Assembly: GCA_964429695.1 (NCBI GenBank)
Contig: CAYSCS010000034.1
Span: 1 to 16,566 of the forward strand
DNA from: CAYSCS01 sp964429695
GTDB lineage: Bacteria; Acidobacteriota; Aminicenantia; Aminicenantales; Aminicenantaceae
Direction of reading: 5' to 3'
DNA length: 16,566 bases
Shown here: positions 1 to 6,923 of the stretch, one piece after another
Layout: every line of letters starts with the position of its first letter
How positions within the stretch are numbered: the first letter of the stretch is position 1
Notes under the pieces: generated by a model
Told to the model about the DNA's origin: nothing
What the model saw: only the letters and a program-made list of their open reading frames with translations
Databases searched by the model: none
Translations under genes and position numbers: made by a program

Positions 1-153
1 GATCAGCGAAAAATAGCCTGGAAAATAAAAGAGGAACTTGAAAAAAACAGTGCTTGGCGAGGCAAAAAAATCGTCACCGAAATTGTTCCCTATGAAGAGT
101 TCTTTCGAGCTGAAGAGTATCATCAAAAATACTACTTAAAATACGAGAAATAA
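1..153 (+). CDS. msrA: Peptide-methionine (S)-S-oxide reductase MsrA, C-terminal fragment
   Basis: The window opens inside this gene; the last 50 codons and a TAA stop are present. MsrA reduces methionine-S-sulfoxide in proteins, a cytoplasmic oxidative-damage repair function. The visible tail contains IVTEIVPYEEFFRAEEYHQK, which matches the conserved MsrA C-terminal block (T-E-I-x-P, then F-x-x-A-E-x-Y-H-Q-x-Y). The catalytic Cys region (GCFW) lies upstream of the window and cannot be checked. The 3' end looks intact. No recognised intact gene follows on this strand until 1423. The family call is fairly firm from this signature, though only about a quarter of the protein is visible. Confidence 0.82.
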   Translation, partial: DQRKIAWKIKEELEKNSAWRGKKIVTEIVPYEEFFRAEEYHQKYYLKYEK

Positions 154-375
154 AGAGAGGGTTGCTTAAAAAAGTAATTCTGCCTCAGGAAGCACGTGCC
201 ATCTCTCTAAGTCACAACTTATACTTCCTAGCCATGCTTAGAGGAGAAAATCAACGCAATGAGGCTAGTTTAGCGCTACTACAGTCGAAAACCAATTCCT
301 TAATTAAGATTTAATCTTGTTGATTCAAGGGGAGCGTGCAGAATTTTATGCTCTTAAGAGAAAGGCTCAAAAGAG

Positions 376-487
376 GAGGGGTGGAAGGAAGACCTTGAGT
401 TCATCGCAAGTCACATCTCACATTCCCGACAGAGGCCAGGTCATTGGGTGTTATTACGGCTTATGCGAAGCTTTAAATAAAGCGTAA
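376..487 (+). pseudogene. Decayed C-terminal remnant of an IS91-type (Y2) transposase
   Basis: Two overlapping frames together resemble the C-terminal block of IS91-family transposases. Frame A (376-408) reads EGWKEDLEFIA, like the D-x-L-E-F-I-A segment. Frame B (410-487) reads VTSHIPDRGQVIGCYYGL, like the usual T-S-H-I-P-D-R-G-Q-x-(M/V)-x-R-Y-Y-G block. The switch near 408-410 implies a frameshift, and the frame ends at a TAA at 485-487. Nothing upstream in 154-375 resembles the catalytic part, so this is a scrap and not a working element. The family assignment rests on motif memory from a short stretch. Confidence 0.5.
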
Positions 488-511
488 GAGCTAAGTGTAA
501 GCCTTCGCATA
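462..511. repeat. Inverted repeat (9-bp arms) between transposase scrap and OMP gene
   Basis: TATGCGAAG at 462-470 is the exact reverse complement of CTTCGCATA at 503-511, with a 32-base loop; CTT at 471-473 can also pair with AAG at 499-501 across a one-base bulge. On the plus strand it is followed by CCATTTTTA, so it could act as a weak terminator for anything read through from msrA. It lies just beyond the stop of the minus-strand outer-membrane gene but has no T run in that direction. It could also belong to the decayed mobile element. Confidence 0.3.
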
Positions 512-521
512 CCATTTTTAT

Positions 522-1277
522 CTAAAATAAATATCCCAGAGAAACAGTGAAGACATAATTATTCATCTTTAGTTCATAAGTCATATTTTGAGCCATGGGG
601 AAGCCTAGGGCGGCAAATTGAGAGGCAGGTACCAAGACTTGATAGTGGTTGGCGTTAAGACCGAAAAAAAATCTCTGGTCGATAATTATCTTGCCCCTGG
701 GTAGCTGGAAATCAAGCCCGCCGCCAATTATCAGACTCCACTCTAAATCATTGGCTTCTTTCCTAATGTCTTTTTTTTCTAAAAACGATAACTGAAGGTT
801 GGTAACTTTCACCCGAACCATGCTTCTCAGGTTAGCTGTTAAATTGAATCCAAGAGAAGGACCCAATAAAAAAGTGGGTCGAATTGAAGTCGAAAGCGGA
901 ATGGACAATTTTAACAACAACGGCACCTCGAAGTAATTTAGCCGCCGCGTATCATTTACTTTAATTTCAATATCTGGAATGGGAATAGGAACTCCAACCT
1001 CATATTCACCACCCTTCTGAAAGTAAAGAAACTCAGGCTGAAAAGATAAAAAATTGTTTATTTTATAAGTAGTTATAATTCCTGCTGAGACTGCCGAGAA
1101 TGCCATATTTTCTACTTGAAAGCCAGGTTCGGTCTCTTCGCCATGAAGCTGTCCTCGATTATAGGCAACCTTCAGCCCAAAGGTCCAGCGGCCGGCTGCC
1201 TCTAACGGAGGAAAACTAACCATGATTGCTAATAGAGCTAAGCTCAAGCTTCGTAAAATAGGAAAAAAGCGGCTCAT
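522..1277 (-). CDS. Outer-membrane beta-barrel protein (PorT/OMP_b-brl_2-like)
   Basis: This is a predicted secreted protein of about 251 residues that would insert in the outer membrane as a small beta-barrel; its function is unknown. The N-terminus has basic residues, a hydrophobic stretch (LRSLSLALLAIMVSF) and a likely cleavage site near LEAAG. The mature part alternates polar and hydrophobic residues and has the family's landmarks: FGLKVAYN at the first strand, FLSFQPEFLYFQKGG, a YFEVPLLLKL strand, a GPSLGFNL strand, GGGLDF, and a final strand ending in aromatic F (VSLGYLF). The ATG at 1277 is preferred because AGGGGGAG lies 6 bases upstream; an ATG at 1283 and a TTG at 1304 are in frame but badly spaced. 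It is divergent from the glycosyltransferase gene and looks monocistronic. Confidence 0.75.
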   Translation of the reverse strand: MSRFFPILRSLSLALLAIMVSFPPLEAAGRWTFGLKVAYNRGQLHGEETEPGFQVENMAFSAVSAGIITTYKINNFLSFQPEFLYFQKGGEYEVGVPIPIPDIEIKVNDTRRLNYFEVPLLLKLSIPLSTSIRPTFLLGPSLGFNLTANLRSMVRVKVTNLQLSFLEKKDIRKEANDLEWSLIIGGGLDFQLPRGKIIIDQRFFFGLNANHYQVLVPASQFAALGFPMAQNMTYELKMNNYVFTVSLGYLF

Positions 1278-1324
1278 TTTCATCTCCCCCTTAGTTACGA
1301 TCAAGGTTTATTCGCTAGATTAAG

Positions 1325-1416
1325 TTTATAAAATATAAAAAAAATATCAATAAAAATTATTTTATACTATTTGTAGAGGTCAAGATGTTTGCCTAATATT
1401 ATATTTGGACTAAAAT
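1325..1416. promoter_or_regulatory. AT-rich divergent promoter region
   Basis: The spacer between the outer-membrane gene and the glycosyltransferase (1278-1422) is very AT-rich. On the plus strand, TTGCCT (1389-1394), 16 bases, then TAAAAT (1411-1416) resembles a sigma-70 promoter; initiation about 7 bases past the -10 would fall on the GTG at 1423. On the minus strand, TATAAA (1330-1325) is a plausible -10, without a convincing -35. These are eye calls in AT-rich DNA. Confidence 0.3.
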
Positions 1417-1422
1417 TATATC

Positions 1423-2631
1423 GTGCAAATTAACCTTTATTCTTCTCTTCTTCCCTTGAGTATCTTGATTATTACCACAGTTATTTTCAGAAAGATGCCT
1501 GTTGTGGGGAAGAGTATCTTCCCAGAAAGTGACCGTTTAGAAGATAATGCCTTTAATCCTCGCATATCTGTGATTATTCCAGCAAGAAATGAAGAGATGG
1601 TGCTTGGCTCATTATTAAATTCTATAAGTAAGCAATCTCTGATGCCCAAAGAAATAATCGTGGTCGATGACCATTCAGAAGACAGAACAGCCTCGCTGGC
1701 TGCAAAGTTTGGGGCCAAGGTTATTCAGGCCCCTGACCTCCCTCAGGGCTGGTTAGGTAAAAATTGGGCATGCTGGACGGGAGCCAAAAGGGCCAAAGGC
1801 GATTTATTTCTTTTCCTTGATGCTGATACTGTTTTAGAAAAAGAAGCTCTTTTCCTTCTTGCCCGAGCGTTTGACATGCATCATGGGCTCGTTTCGATTC
1901 AGCCATATCATTCCCTTCGGCGCCATTATGAAAAGCTTTCTGCTTTTTTTAATCTAATCCTTGTTTTCAACATGAATATTTCTCTTCTCTTTCGAGGTTT
2001 AACTAAACCGATGGGCGCTTATGGTCCTTGCTTGTTATGCTCGCGGAAGGATTATTTTTCTGTGGGAGGACATGAATCAGTACGAACTGAGATCCTGGAA
2101 GATATCGCACTTGGCCGGAGATTCATTCAAAAGAAGATTCCAGTTCATCTGTTTGCAGGAAAAGGAACGATTTCTTTTCGCATGTATCCTCAAGGTCTTC
2201 GTCAACTCGTCGATGGCTGGACAAAGAACTTTGCCAGCGGCGCCTTTTCTTCTAACCTTGTGGGTCTGCTGCTTTCTTTTGCCTTGATTACGGTCTGCTT
2301 GTCATTGCCCCTGAACTTGATAAAGGGATTAATTAATTACAATTTGATCCTTGTGCTATTTTGGGCTGGCTTGTATTTATTATACGCAGGCCAGATATAT
2401 TGGGTCTTAATTCAACTGGGGAATTTCGGTTTAGCCACAGCCATCTTCTATCCGCTCCCGCTTAGTTTCTTTATTTTTATATTCTTTCGTTCCCTGGTGT
2501 ATACCTATTTATTAGGCAGGGTCACCTGGAAGGGGAGAAAAATTTGCTTTCGCCGCCGGCAGAGGCGGCTTTTAGGAGGTTTCTTAAAGGAAAAGCGGGC
2601 GAAGGAGGTTGGGACGAAAAATTATACTTGA
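1423..2631 (+). CDS. Membrane-bound family 2 glycosyltransferase (CrtQ-like)
   Basis: This inverting GT-A glycosyltransferase of 402 residues probably transfers a sugar to a lipid or carotenoid-like acceptor at the inner face of the cytoplasmic membrane. It has an N-terminal membrane segment (about 6-22) and a GT2 domain from about 47. The domain starts ISVIIPARNEE and continues with VDDHSEDRT (81-89), QGWLGKNWA (108-116), the metal-binding D133-A-D135 and E225-D226. Two or three membrane helices follow (about 278-295, 305-325, 340-362), then a basic tail. A QxxRW motif is replaced by the VDGW region (262-265). The arrangement resembles the CrtQ/4,4'-diaponeurosporenoate glycosyltransferase group, but no carotenoid genes are nearby, so the acceptor is unknown. 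The start is GTG with no Shine-Dalgarno; an in-frame stop at 1411 rules out a longer form. Confidence 0.78.
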   Translation: MQINLYSSLLPLSILIITTVIFRKMPVVGKSIFPESDRLEDNAFNPRISVIIPARNEEMVLGSLLNSISKQSLMPKEIIVVDDHSEDRTASLAAKFGAKVIQAPDLPQGWLGKNWACWTGAKRAKGDLFLFLDADTVLEKEALFLLARAFDMHHGLVSIQPYHSLRRHYEKLSAFFNLILVFNMNISLLFRGLTKPMGAYGPCLLCSRKDYFSVGGHESVRTEILEDIALGRRFIQKKIPVHLFAGKGTISFRMYPQGLRQLVDGWTKNFASGAFSSNLVGLLLSFALITVCLSLPLNLIKGLINYNLILVLFWAGLYLLYAGQIYWVLIQLGNFGLATAIFYPLPLSFFIFIFFRSLVYTYLLGRVTWKGRKICFRRRQRRLLGGFLKEKRAKEVGTKNYT

Positions 2632-2785
2632 AGTGAGAGAAAAATAGAAATTTTTTAAATTCGGCTTAAAATTCTTCGCTCCCTGATTAATTTTCCCTTA
2701 AGGCGAAACGATCGTAGTAAAAAATTTATGGGTAATTAACTTTAGAGAAAAAGGACTGCGCTTAGGGTAACTCTCGGATATTACT

Positions 2786-2805
2786 TTTGCTCTTTCCCGA
2801 GCAAA
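2786..2805. repeat. Hairpin in the gene-free stretch 2632-2963
   Basis: TTTGCTC (2786-2792) and GAGCAAA (2799-2805) form a perfect 7-bp stem with a 6-base loop. Neither side has the T run of an intrinsic terminator. The surrounding 332 bases hold no convincing gene on either strand; a minus-strand frame of about 33 codons crosses this spot but has no start signal. Otherwise I see only the promoter-like sequence just before trmH. Confidence 0.3.
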
Positions 2806-2927
2806 CACTCGTCAAGAATGTAGGGATGAGGATTGAGACCCAGCGGAGTAAAGGTGCAAAAGGTTGGCTCTAAGTTACAGAGTCAAATGTCTTCTATCTT
2901 TTTCCTTCTTTAAAAATATTTTCACTC

Positions 2928-2957
2928 TTTACCTCGGGTAAATCTCTCTGTTATATT
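2928..2957 (+). promoter_or_regulatory. Putative sigma-70 promoter for trmH
   Basis: TTTACC (2928-2933), an 18-base spacer and TATATT (2952-2957, five of six matches to TATAAT) form a plausible promoter. Transcription would start about position 2964, the first base of the GTG start codon, so the mRNA may lack a leader; no Shine-Dalgarno is visible. Confidence 0.35.
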
Positions 2958-2963
2958 TTTAGA

Positions 2964-3545
2964 GTGCCAACAAAGGATAGAATAGAAAAGGTAAAGAGGG
3001 TTCTCTCCCTCCGTCAACCTGACTTAAGAATTGTGCTTGAGGAAGTAGAGAACACCCACAACGCAAGTGCAGTCCTTCGCACCTGTGATGCAGCGGGTGT
3101 CCTAAATGTGGATATCATTTCTTTAAAGGATGAGCCTTTCCCCATCCACGAAGCCATCACCACCGGAGCTGAAAGATGGCTCAAATTTCATTATTATCAC
3201 TCAACTTCAGAATGCCTGAACTCGCTCAAACAGAAAGGATTAAAAATTGCATCCACGTCGCTCAGGGACGATGCTCTCCCCTACACGGCTCTTGATTATA
3301 CCCAACCCATTGCCATCGCATTTGGAAACGAAGCAGAGGGAATTTCCTCTGATGCCCTAACCCTCTCAGACTATGTGATTAAAATCCCGATGTTGGGAAT
3401 GACTCAGAGTCTCAACCTTTCTGTGGCTGTGGGCATCATTCTTTTTGAGGCGCTTAGACAAAGAAAAGAAAGAGGTCTTTTCATAAAGAAGAGGCTACCC
3501 TCCTCTGAATTTAAAAGCTTGATGAAAAAATGGCTTCGTCTTTAG
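2964..3545 (+). CDS. trmH: tRNA (guanosine-18-2'-O)-methyltransferase TrmH (SpoU family)
   Basis: This cytoplasmic SAM-dependent enzyme would methylate the 2'-O of G18 in the tRNA D-loop. The 193-residue protein has the SPOUT trefoil-knot motifs in order: VLEEVENTHNASAVLRTCDAAG near residues 24-45 (motif 1, with the N-H-N and catalytic R of R-T-C/A-D), IAFGNEAEGIS near 118-128 (motif 2), and IPMLGMTQSLNLSVA near 141-155 (motif 3), followed by I-L-F-E-A-L-R-Q-R. The N-terminus R-I-E-K-V-K-R-V-L-S-L-R-Q-P-D-L aligns with the start of E. coli TrmH, which supports the GTG start although there is no ribosome-binding site. The length fits the short TrmH subgroup, and the lack of an L30e-like extension argues against RlmB. 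It is convergent with the HtrA-like gene. Confidence 0.88.
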   Translation: MPTKDRIEKVKRVLSLRQPDLRIVLEEVENTHNASAVLRTCDAAGVLNVDIISLKDEPFPIHEAITTGAERWLKFHYYHSTSECLNSLKQKGLKIASTSLRDDALPYTALDYTQPIAIAFGNEAEGISSDALTLSDYVIKIPMLGMTQSLNLSVAVGIILFEALRQRKERGLFIKKRLPSSEFKSLMKKWLRL

Positions 3546-3586
3546 TTAAAATTAACTCTTAGCTGGGAAAAAATGGGGAGCTCTCT

Positions 3587-3608
3587 CTGCTCATTTAAGC
3601 TCGAGCAG
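3587..3608. terminator. Hairpin between trmH and the convergent sigma operon
   Basis: CTGCTC (3587-3592) pairs with GAGCAG (3603-3608) around a 10-base loop. On the plus strand it is followed by TTTATATTCTT, suiting a trmH terminator. On the minus strand it begins two bases past the stop of the HtrA-like gene, and a TTTTTT run follows after a gap of 13 bases. A two-way terminator is plausible but the stem is short. Confidence 0.4.
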
Positions 3609-3609
3609 T

Positions 3610-5235
3610 TTATATTCTTATAGCTTCTGCTTTAAAGAAATATTCTTTCCATTTTTTTAATGCTTCCGCGCTCTTTTCCGAAGCTTCCTCTTTAAGCTTT
3701 TTGAGTTCTCGGTTCAGCCTCTCCATAGTTTTTTTATATTCATCACCATAGCGCTCTTTGAAAATTTCGTAATCCCTCTTCAAGGTTCTTGCGGATTCTT
3801 CCCAGAAAGGCCAGTAGTGCCTCCAGTCTCCTTCTTCCTCCTCTTCTACTCCAGCATCAACACTCATCATTTTTCTCTCTCTCAGAAATTCAATCTTTAT
3901 CTTTTCTCCTCTATTTTTATCCTGGATGATTTCTACTAACTCCTCAACTCTCTCCACTCGTTTGCCATCTGCCTTGACGATAACATCTCCTACTTTTATC
4001 CCTGCTTTTTCTGCCGGACTTCCCTTACTCACCTTTGAAACCAGAAGTCCCCTTCCTTTTTCAATTCCAAAATGCTCTGAGAGTTCCTCGGTCAGCTCCT
4101 GCAGGTAAACTCCGATGAATTTTCTTTTTTCAAAAAAGCGGTAATATCTACTTCCCGGTTCTTCAGGTGGACGAGGAGGAAGATGGGGGAAAAGACGGGG
4201 GAACCTCAACTCGAGCTCACGTTTGATCTCCGCTTCAGGCAATTCTCCGAGCTTCACCTCAATCTCTTTCTTCTTCCCATTTCTCTCAATAGTGAGAACA
4301 ACATTCTCACCTGGTTTGCGGCTCTTAATCTCATAGGCAAGCATACTTGAGCCCGTGACTTCTTTTCCATCGAACTTAAGAATGATGTCCCCTTTTTCGA
4401 GCCTTGCTAGCTCTGCAGGGCTTTCCCTCTCTACTCGAGTTATAACCACTCTTCCTTCTTCATCCTCAACAATGGAAACTCCGAGCCATCCTCTTTCCAC
4501 CTTTCCTTTCTTCTTTATTTGAGAAGAGATTTCTTCCACAATTGCGACTGGGACAGCTAAAGCCATACCCGAGGAAGGGGCCTCTGCCCTGCTGAAGACA
4601 TAACCAGTCCCAACGTGTTCTCTTTCTCTAAACTCGAAAAATACTGGCATGTCCTCGGCATAGATTCCTCTCAATAATCCCACCATCTTACCCTCAGAAT
4701 CAACGACCGGACTCCCGCTTGAGCCAGGAATAACCCAGATATTCAGACGCAATTTATCCTGAGAAATAGAGCTTACGATTCCCTGAGTTATGGAAGGGGT
4801 ATTCTCAGGTGAGATGGAGACAACTCCTATCCATGAACCAGGTGAAAGGTCTTTGGTCGTCCCAGTCTTAATGGGAGGAAGTCCGCTCTTTTTTACTTGA
4901 AGTAGGGCAAGGTGAGTAACTGAATCCATACCCAAAAATTCAGCTTCGTATCGCTTCCCTTCTGAAGTAGTGATGAATATCTCCTCATCTCGAGGGGAAA
5001 TTAAGGCCGTGGTGACGATACATCCATCCTTATCAATGACGACACCAGTAGCCACTTTTCTTGTCCTATTACGCGACTCGACTTTAACTACAGAAGGGAA
5101 GACTCTTTCGGCAATTCCTTCAATTTTCTTTTCTTCTAAACTGGCAGCGGAGGAAGGCTCTGCCGCATTCAAACTAAAGAAGAGAACAAGCAAAATTAGG
5201 GTTATGATAAAAATAGTCTTTATTTTATAAGTCAT
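3610..5235 (-). CDS. HtrA/Deg-like periplasmic protein with two PDZ domains and a degenerate catalytic triad
   Basis: This 541-residue envelope protein has a signal peptide (about 1-25), a trypsin-like HtrA domain (about 35-240), PDZ1 (about 248-330, GWLGVSI to ERNG), PDZ2 (about 372-460, FIGVYLQEL to DAGV) and a charged, coiled-coil-like tail (about 480-533). The nucleophile motif is present as G171-S-S173-G-S-P. The catalytic His position (usually T-N-N-H-V) reads T-T-A-L78-I, and the catalytic Asp position (usually T-D-L-A-L-L) reads T-H108-L-A-L-L. By alignment two of three triad residues are lost, so it is probably not an active protease. The sequence around both sites is otherwise well conserved, so local misreading is unlikely. 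It is the last gene of the sigma operon. AAGGAGG overlaps the TAA of the gene before it, with good spacing to this ATG, so the two are likely coupled. A scaffold, chaperone or stress-sensing role is inference. Confidence 0.85.
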   Translation of the reverse strand: MTYKIKTIFIITLILLVLFFSLNAAEPSSAASLEEKKIEGIAERVFPSVVKVESRNRTRKVATGVVIDKDGCIVTTALISPRDEEIFITTSEGKRYEAEFLGMDSVTHLALLQVKKSGLPPIKTGTTKDLSPGSWIGVVSISPENTPSITQGIVSSISQDKLRLNIWVIPGSSGSPVVDSEGKMVGLLRGIYAEDMPVFFEFREREHVGTGYVFSRAEAPSSGMALAVPVAIVEEISSQIKKKGKVERGWLGVSIVEDEEGRVVITRVERESPAELARLEKGDIILKFDGKEVTGSSMLAYEIKSRKPGENVVLTIERNGKKKEIEVKLGELPEAEIKRELELRFPRLFPHLPPRPPEEPGSRYYRFFEKRKFIGVYLQELTEELSEHFGIEKGRGLLVSKVSKGSPAEKAGIKVGDVIVKADGKRVERVEELVEIIQDKNRGEKIKIEFLRERKMMSVDAGVEEEEEGDWRHYWPFWEESARTLKRDYEIFKERYGDEYKKTMERLNRELKKLKEEASEKSAEALKKWKEYFFKAEAIRI

Positions 5236-5249
5236 CTTTATTAACCTCC

Positions 5250-5654
5250 TTAATATTTCAATTCTTCTCGTGTTTTTTCAGAAATCTGTTCCAAAATGTA
5301 GATTGTCTGTGGCTGGCCGGAAATCTGAGCCTCTTTCCTGAAATCAAGAGTCTCAATTACAGGAATAAATTCTCTCTCTCTCGTTTCCTCTCTCAATCCA
5401 TAGCCGGTTGAAAGCGAAGGAGAGGCTCTTTCAATCCCTGCTATGCGTGAAGACTCCCTCTGGGGGTGGATTATGATGTTGAAAGTAAAAAATACAACCA
5501 GGAAAAAACAGAACGCTCCGGCGAACGAGAGCCGCAGGTATTTTATGATTGCCCTCTTCTTTTTCCTTAAAGAGAGCTCATGGAGCACCTTCTCTTCAAA
5601 ATTTAAAGGAGCCTTAACCTTGATCAGATTTTTAAAAAGATTCGACTCTTCCAT
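5250..5654 (-). CDS. Single-pass membrane protein, candidate anti-sigma factor
   Basis: This protein of about 134 residues overlaps the end of the ECF sigma gene by 23 bases, the usual place for a cognate anti-sigma factor. It has an N-terminal cytoplasmic part (about 1-38, MEESNLFKNLIKVKAPLNFE onward, ending in a basic RKKKR patch), one membrane helix (about 43-62, FAGAFCFFLVVFFTFNIII) and a periplasmic tail of about 70 residues. There is no H-x3-C-x2-C zinc motif, and the cytoplasmic part is shorter than most anti-sigma domains, so the role is inferred from position and topology. ATG at 5654 is chosen because GGAGA lies 6 bases upstream; an in-frame ATG at 5681 has no ribosome-binding site. 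The TAA overlaps the Shine-Dalgarno of the HtrA-like gene, tying the two together. Confidence 0.65.
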   Translation of the reverse strand: MEESNLFKNLIKVKAPLNFEEKVLHELSLRKKKRAIIKYLRLSFAGAFCFFLVVFFTFNIIIHPQRESSRIAGIERASPSLSTGYGLREETREREFIPVIETLDFRKEAQISGQPQTIYILEQISEKTREELKY

Positions 5655-6276
5655 ATTGGTTCTCCATTTTCTTTTTTTCATGATTTATATCTATTTCTTT
5701 TTTTTCTAACTCTTTCCTCAGATACACCCTGCCTCGGCTTATTCTCGCTTTGATAGTACCAACGGGCTTCTTCAGAATTTCGGCTATTTCTTCCTGAGAA
5801 AAACCCTCAACATCCTTGAGGATGAGAGGAATCCGATAACGCGGATGGAGTGCTCTCAAGGCATCATGCAAGGCTTGGGAAAGATCATCGTTTTGAGAAT
5901 TTCTGAGGGAAGAGTTATCTGCTATTTTATTCTTAACGTCATCAAGAGAGACTGTGGAAAAACGGCGAATTTTTCTCATTTCTGTCTTCGCTAGATTGGA
6001 AGCAATGGAATAAACCCAGGAGGAAAAAGGTGCAATGGGTTTGTATTTTCGTGCCTTAAAATAAACTCTCATGAAAGTCTCCTGGGATAAATCTACTGCT
6101 CTCTGGTAATCTCCCGTAAGTTGCCAGAGAAAATTGACTATCTTATCTTTATAAATCCTTACTATCTCTGCAAAAGCCATTTCATCTCCATGCTGCACTC
6201 TTCCTATAAGCTCTTTCTCATCCATTCTCGATTCTTTCAAACTAACTTCTTTCTGAAAAGGTTGCATTTTGGCCAT
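5632..6276 (-). CDS. ECF-family RNA polymerase sigma factor (RpoE-like)
   Basis: This extracytoplasmic-function sigma-70 factor directs RNA polymerase to a stress or envelope regulon. Of 214 residues, region 2 (about 22-105) includes LIGRVQHGDEMAFAEIVRIY, the D-L-S-Q-E-T-F-x-R-V-Y core-binding stretch, and the -10 recognition segment FSSWVYSIASNLAKTEMRK. Region 4 (about 140-192) carries LHPRYRIPLILKDVEGFSQE and the helix-turn-helix I-A-E-I-L-K-K-P-V-G-T-I-K-A-R-I-S-R-G. Neighbouring genes for a membrane protein and an HtrA-like protein point to envelope sensing. The start at 6276 has only a weak AGAAAG upstream; M18 (MDEKELIG) is an alternative that would still contain all of region 2. No ECF-type GGAAC -35 element was found in the 130-base spacer before it, and no terminator separates it from the biotin operon, so read-through is possible. 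Confidence 0.9.
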   Translation of the reverse strand: MAKMQPFQKEVSLKESRMDEKELIGRVQHGDEMAFAEIVRIYKDKIVNFLWQLTGDYQRAVDLSQETFMRVYFKARKYKPIAPFSSWVYSIASNLAKTEMRKIRRFSTVSLDDVKNKIADNSSLRNSQNDDLSQALHDALRALHPRYRIPLILKDVEGFSQEEIAEILKKPVGTIKARISRGRVYLRKELEKKEIDINHEKKKMENQYGRVESF

Positions 6277-6406
6277 TATTTTTTCTTTCTAAATATGGAA
6301 GATTAAATTTCGAAGAAATCCTCAACTTAAAGTTAGAAATCCCCTTCTTTCTTCCCCTCAATCAAGAATGCTTCAACGTCATAATCATAAGGAAAATAAT
6401 GTTTCT

Positions 6407-6922
6407 TTATTCTACCTTTTCCTTGAATCCAAGCTCAATCAGAGGTCGCTCTGAGTCGACAAGCTCCCCTGGAGAGACAAAAATCTTTTTCACATAACCT
6501 TCGATTGAAGATTTTATCTCATTTTCCATCTTCATCGCTTCTACTATAGCCAGGGTCTGATTCCTCCGCACCTCCTGCTTCTCGGTCACATTTATTTTGA
6601 TTACCTTCCCTGGCATTGGAGCCTTTATCAGCAGGAGGCTTTTCTTATCCCCTTCCTCTCTTTTTTGAAATTCAGTGCGGGTCTCTGAAGGAACCTCAAC
6701 GAGATAGTGCTGACCATCTACAAATACATACCACTTCCCTTTCTCTTCTGCTAAATAGATGAGGCTCGAACGGCCTTCTATGATTAAAGAAAGAACATTA
6801 GGTGAAATCAGGTGAAGGTCTGCTTCAAATCTCTTCTCCCCCTGTTTTACGAGGAATTTCTCATTCTTCTTCTCCAGGCTAATCTTGTAAAGATTCTTCT
6901 CAACCTGGAACTCAAATTCCAT
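6407..6922 (-). CDS. Biotin carboxyl carrier protein of an acyl-CoA carboxylase
   Basis: This is the carrier subunit that shuttles carboxylated biotin between biotin carboxylase and carboxyltransferase. In 171 residues there is a beta-rich N-terminal part (about 1-85), a short charged linker, and a biotinyl domain (about 97-165) starting IKAPMPGKV and holding the E-A-M-K131-M-E-N motif; K131 is the predicted biotinylation site. The ATG follows the TGA of the biotin carboxylase gene after one base, and its AGGAGG lies within the last codons (I-G-G-K) of that gene, so translation is coupled. Together the two proteins total 671 residues, the size of an undivided MCC/PCC alpha subunit. The N-terminal half is probably the beta-barrel part of the BT domain that docks onto the carboxyltransferase. 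It ends the seven-gene operon. Confidence 0.88.
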   Translation of the reverse strand: MEFEFQVEKNLYKISLEKKNEKFLVKQGEKRFEADLHLISPNVLSLIIEGRSSLIYLAEEKGKWYVFVDGQHYLVEVPSETRTEFQKREEGDKKSLLLIKAPMPGKVIKINVTEKQEVRRNQTLAIVEAMKMENEIKSSIEGYVKKIFVSPGELVDSERPLIELGFKEKVE

Positions 6923-6923
6923 C

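Noticed and set aside
162..314. A 50-codon open frame with a TTG start just after msrA.
   Set aside because: No recognisable family, poor start context and a length expected by chance; it may be part of the decayed region before the transposase scrap.
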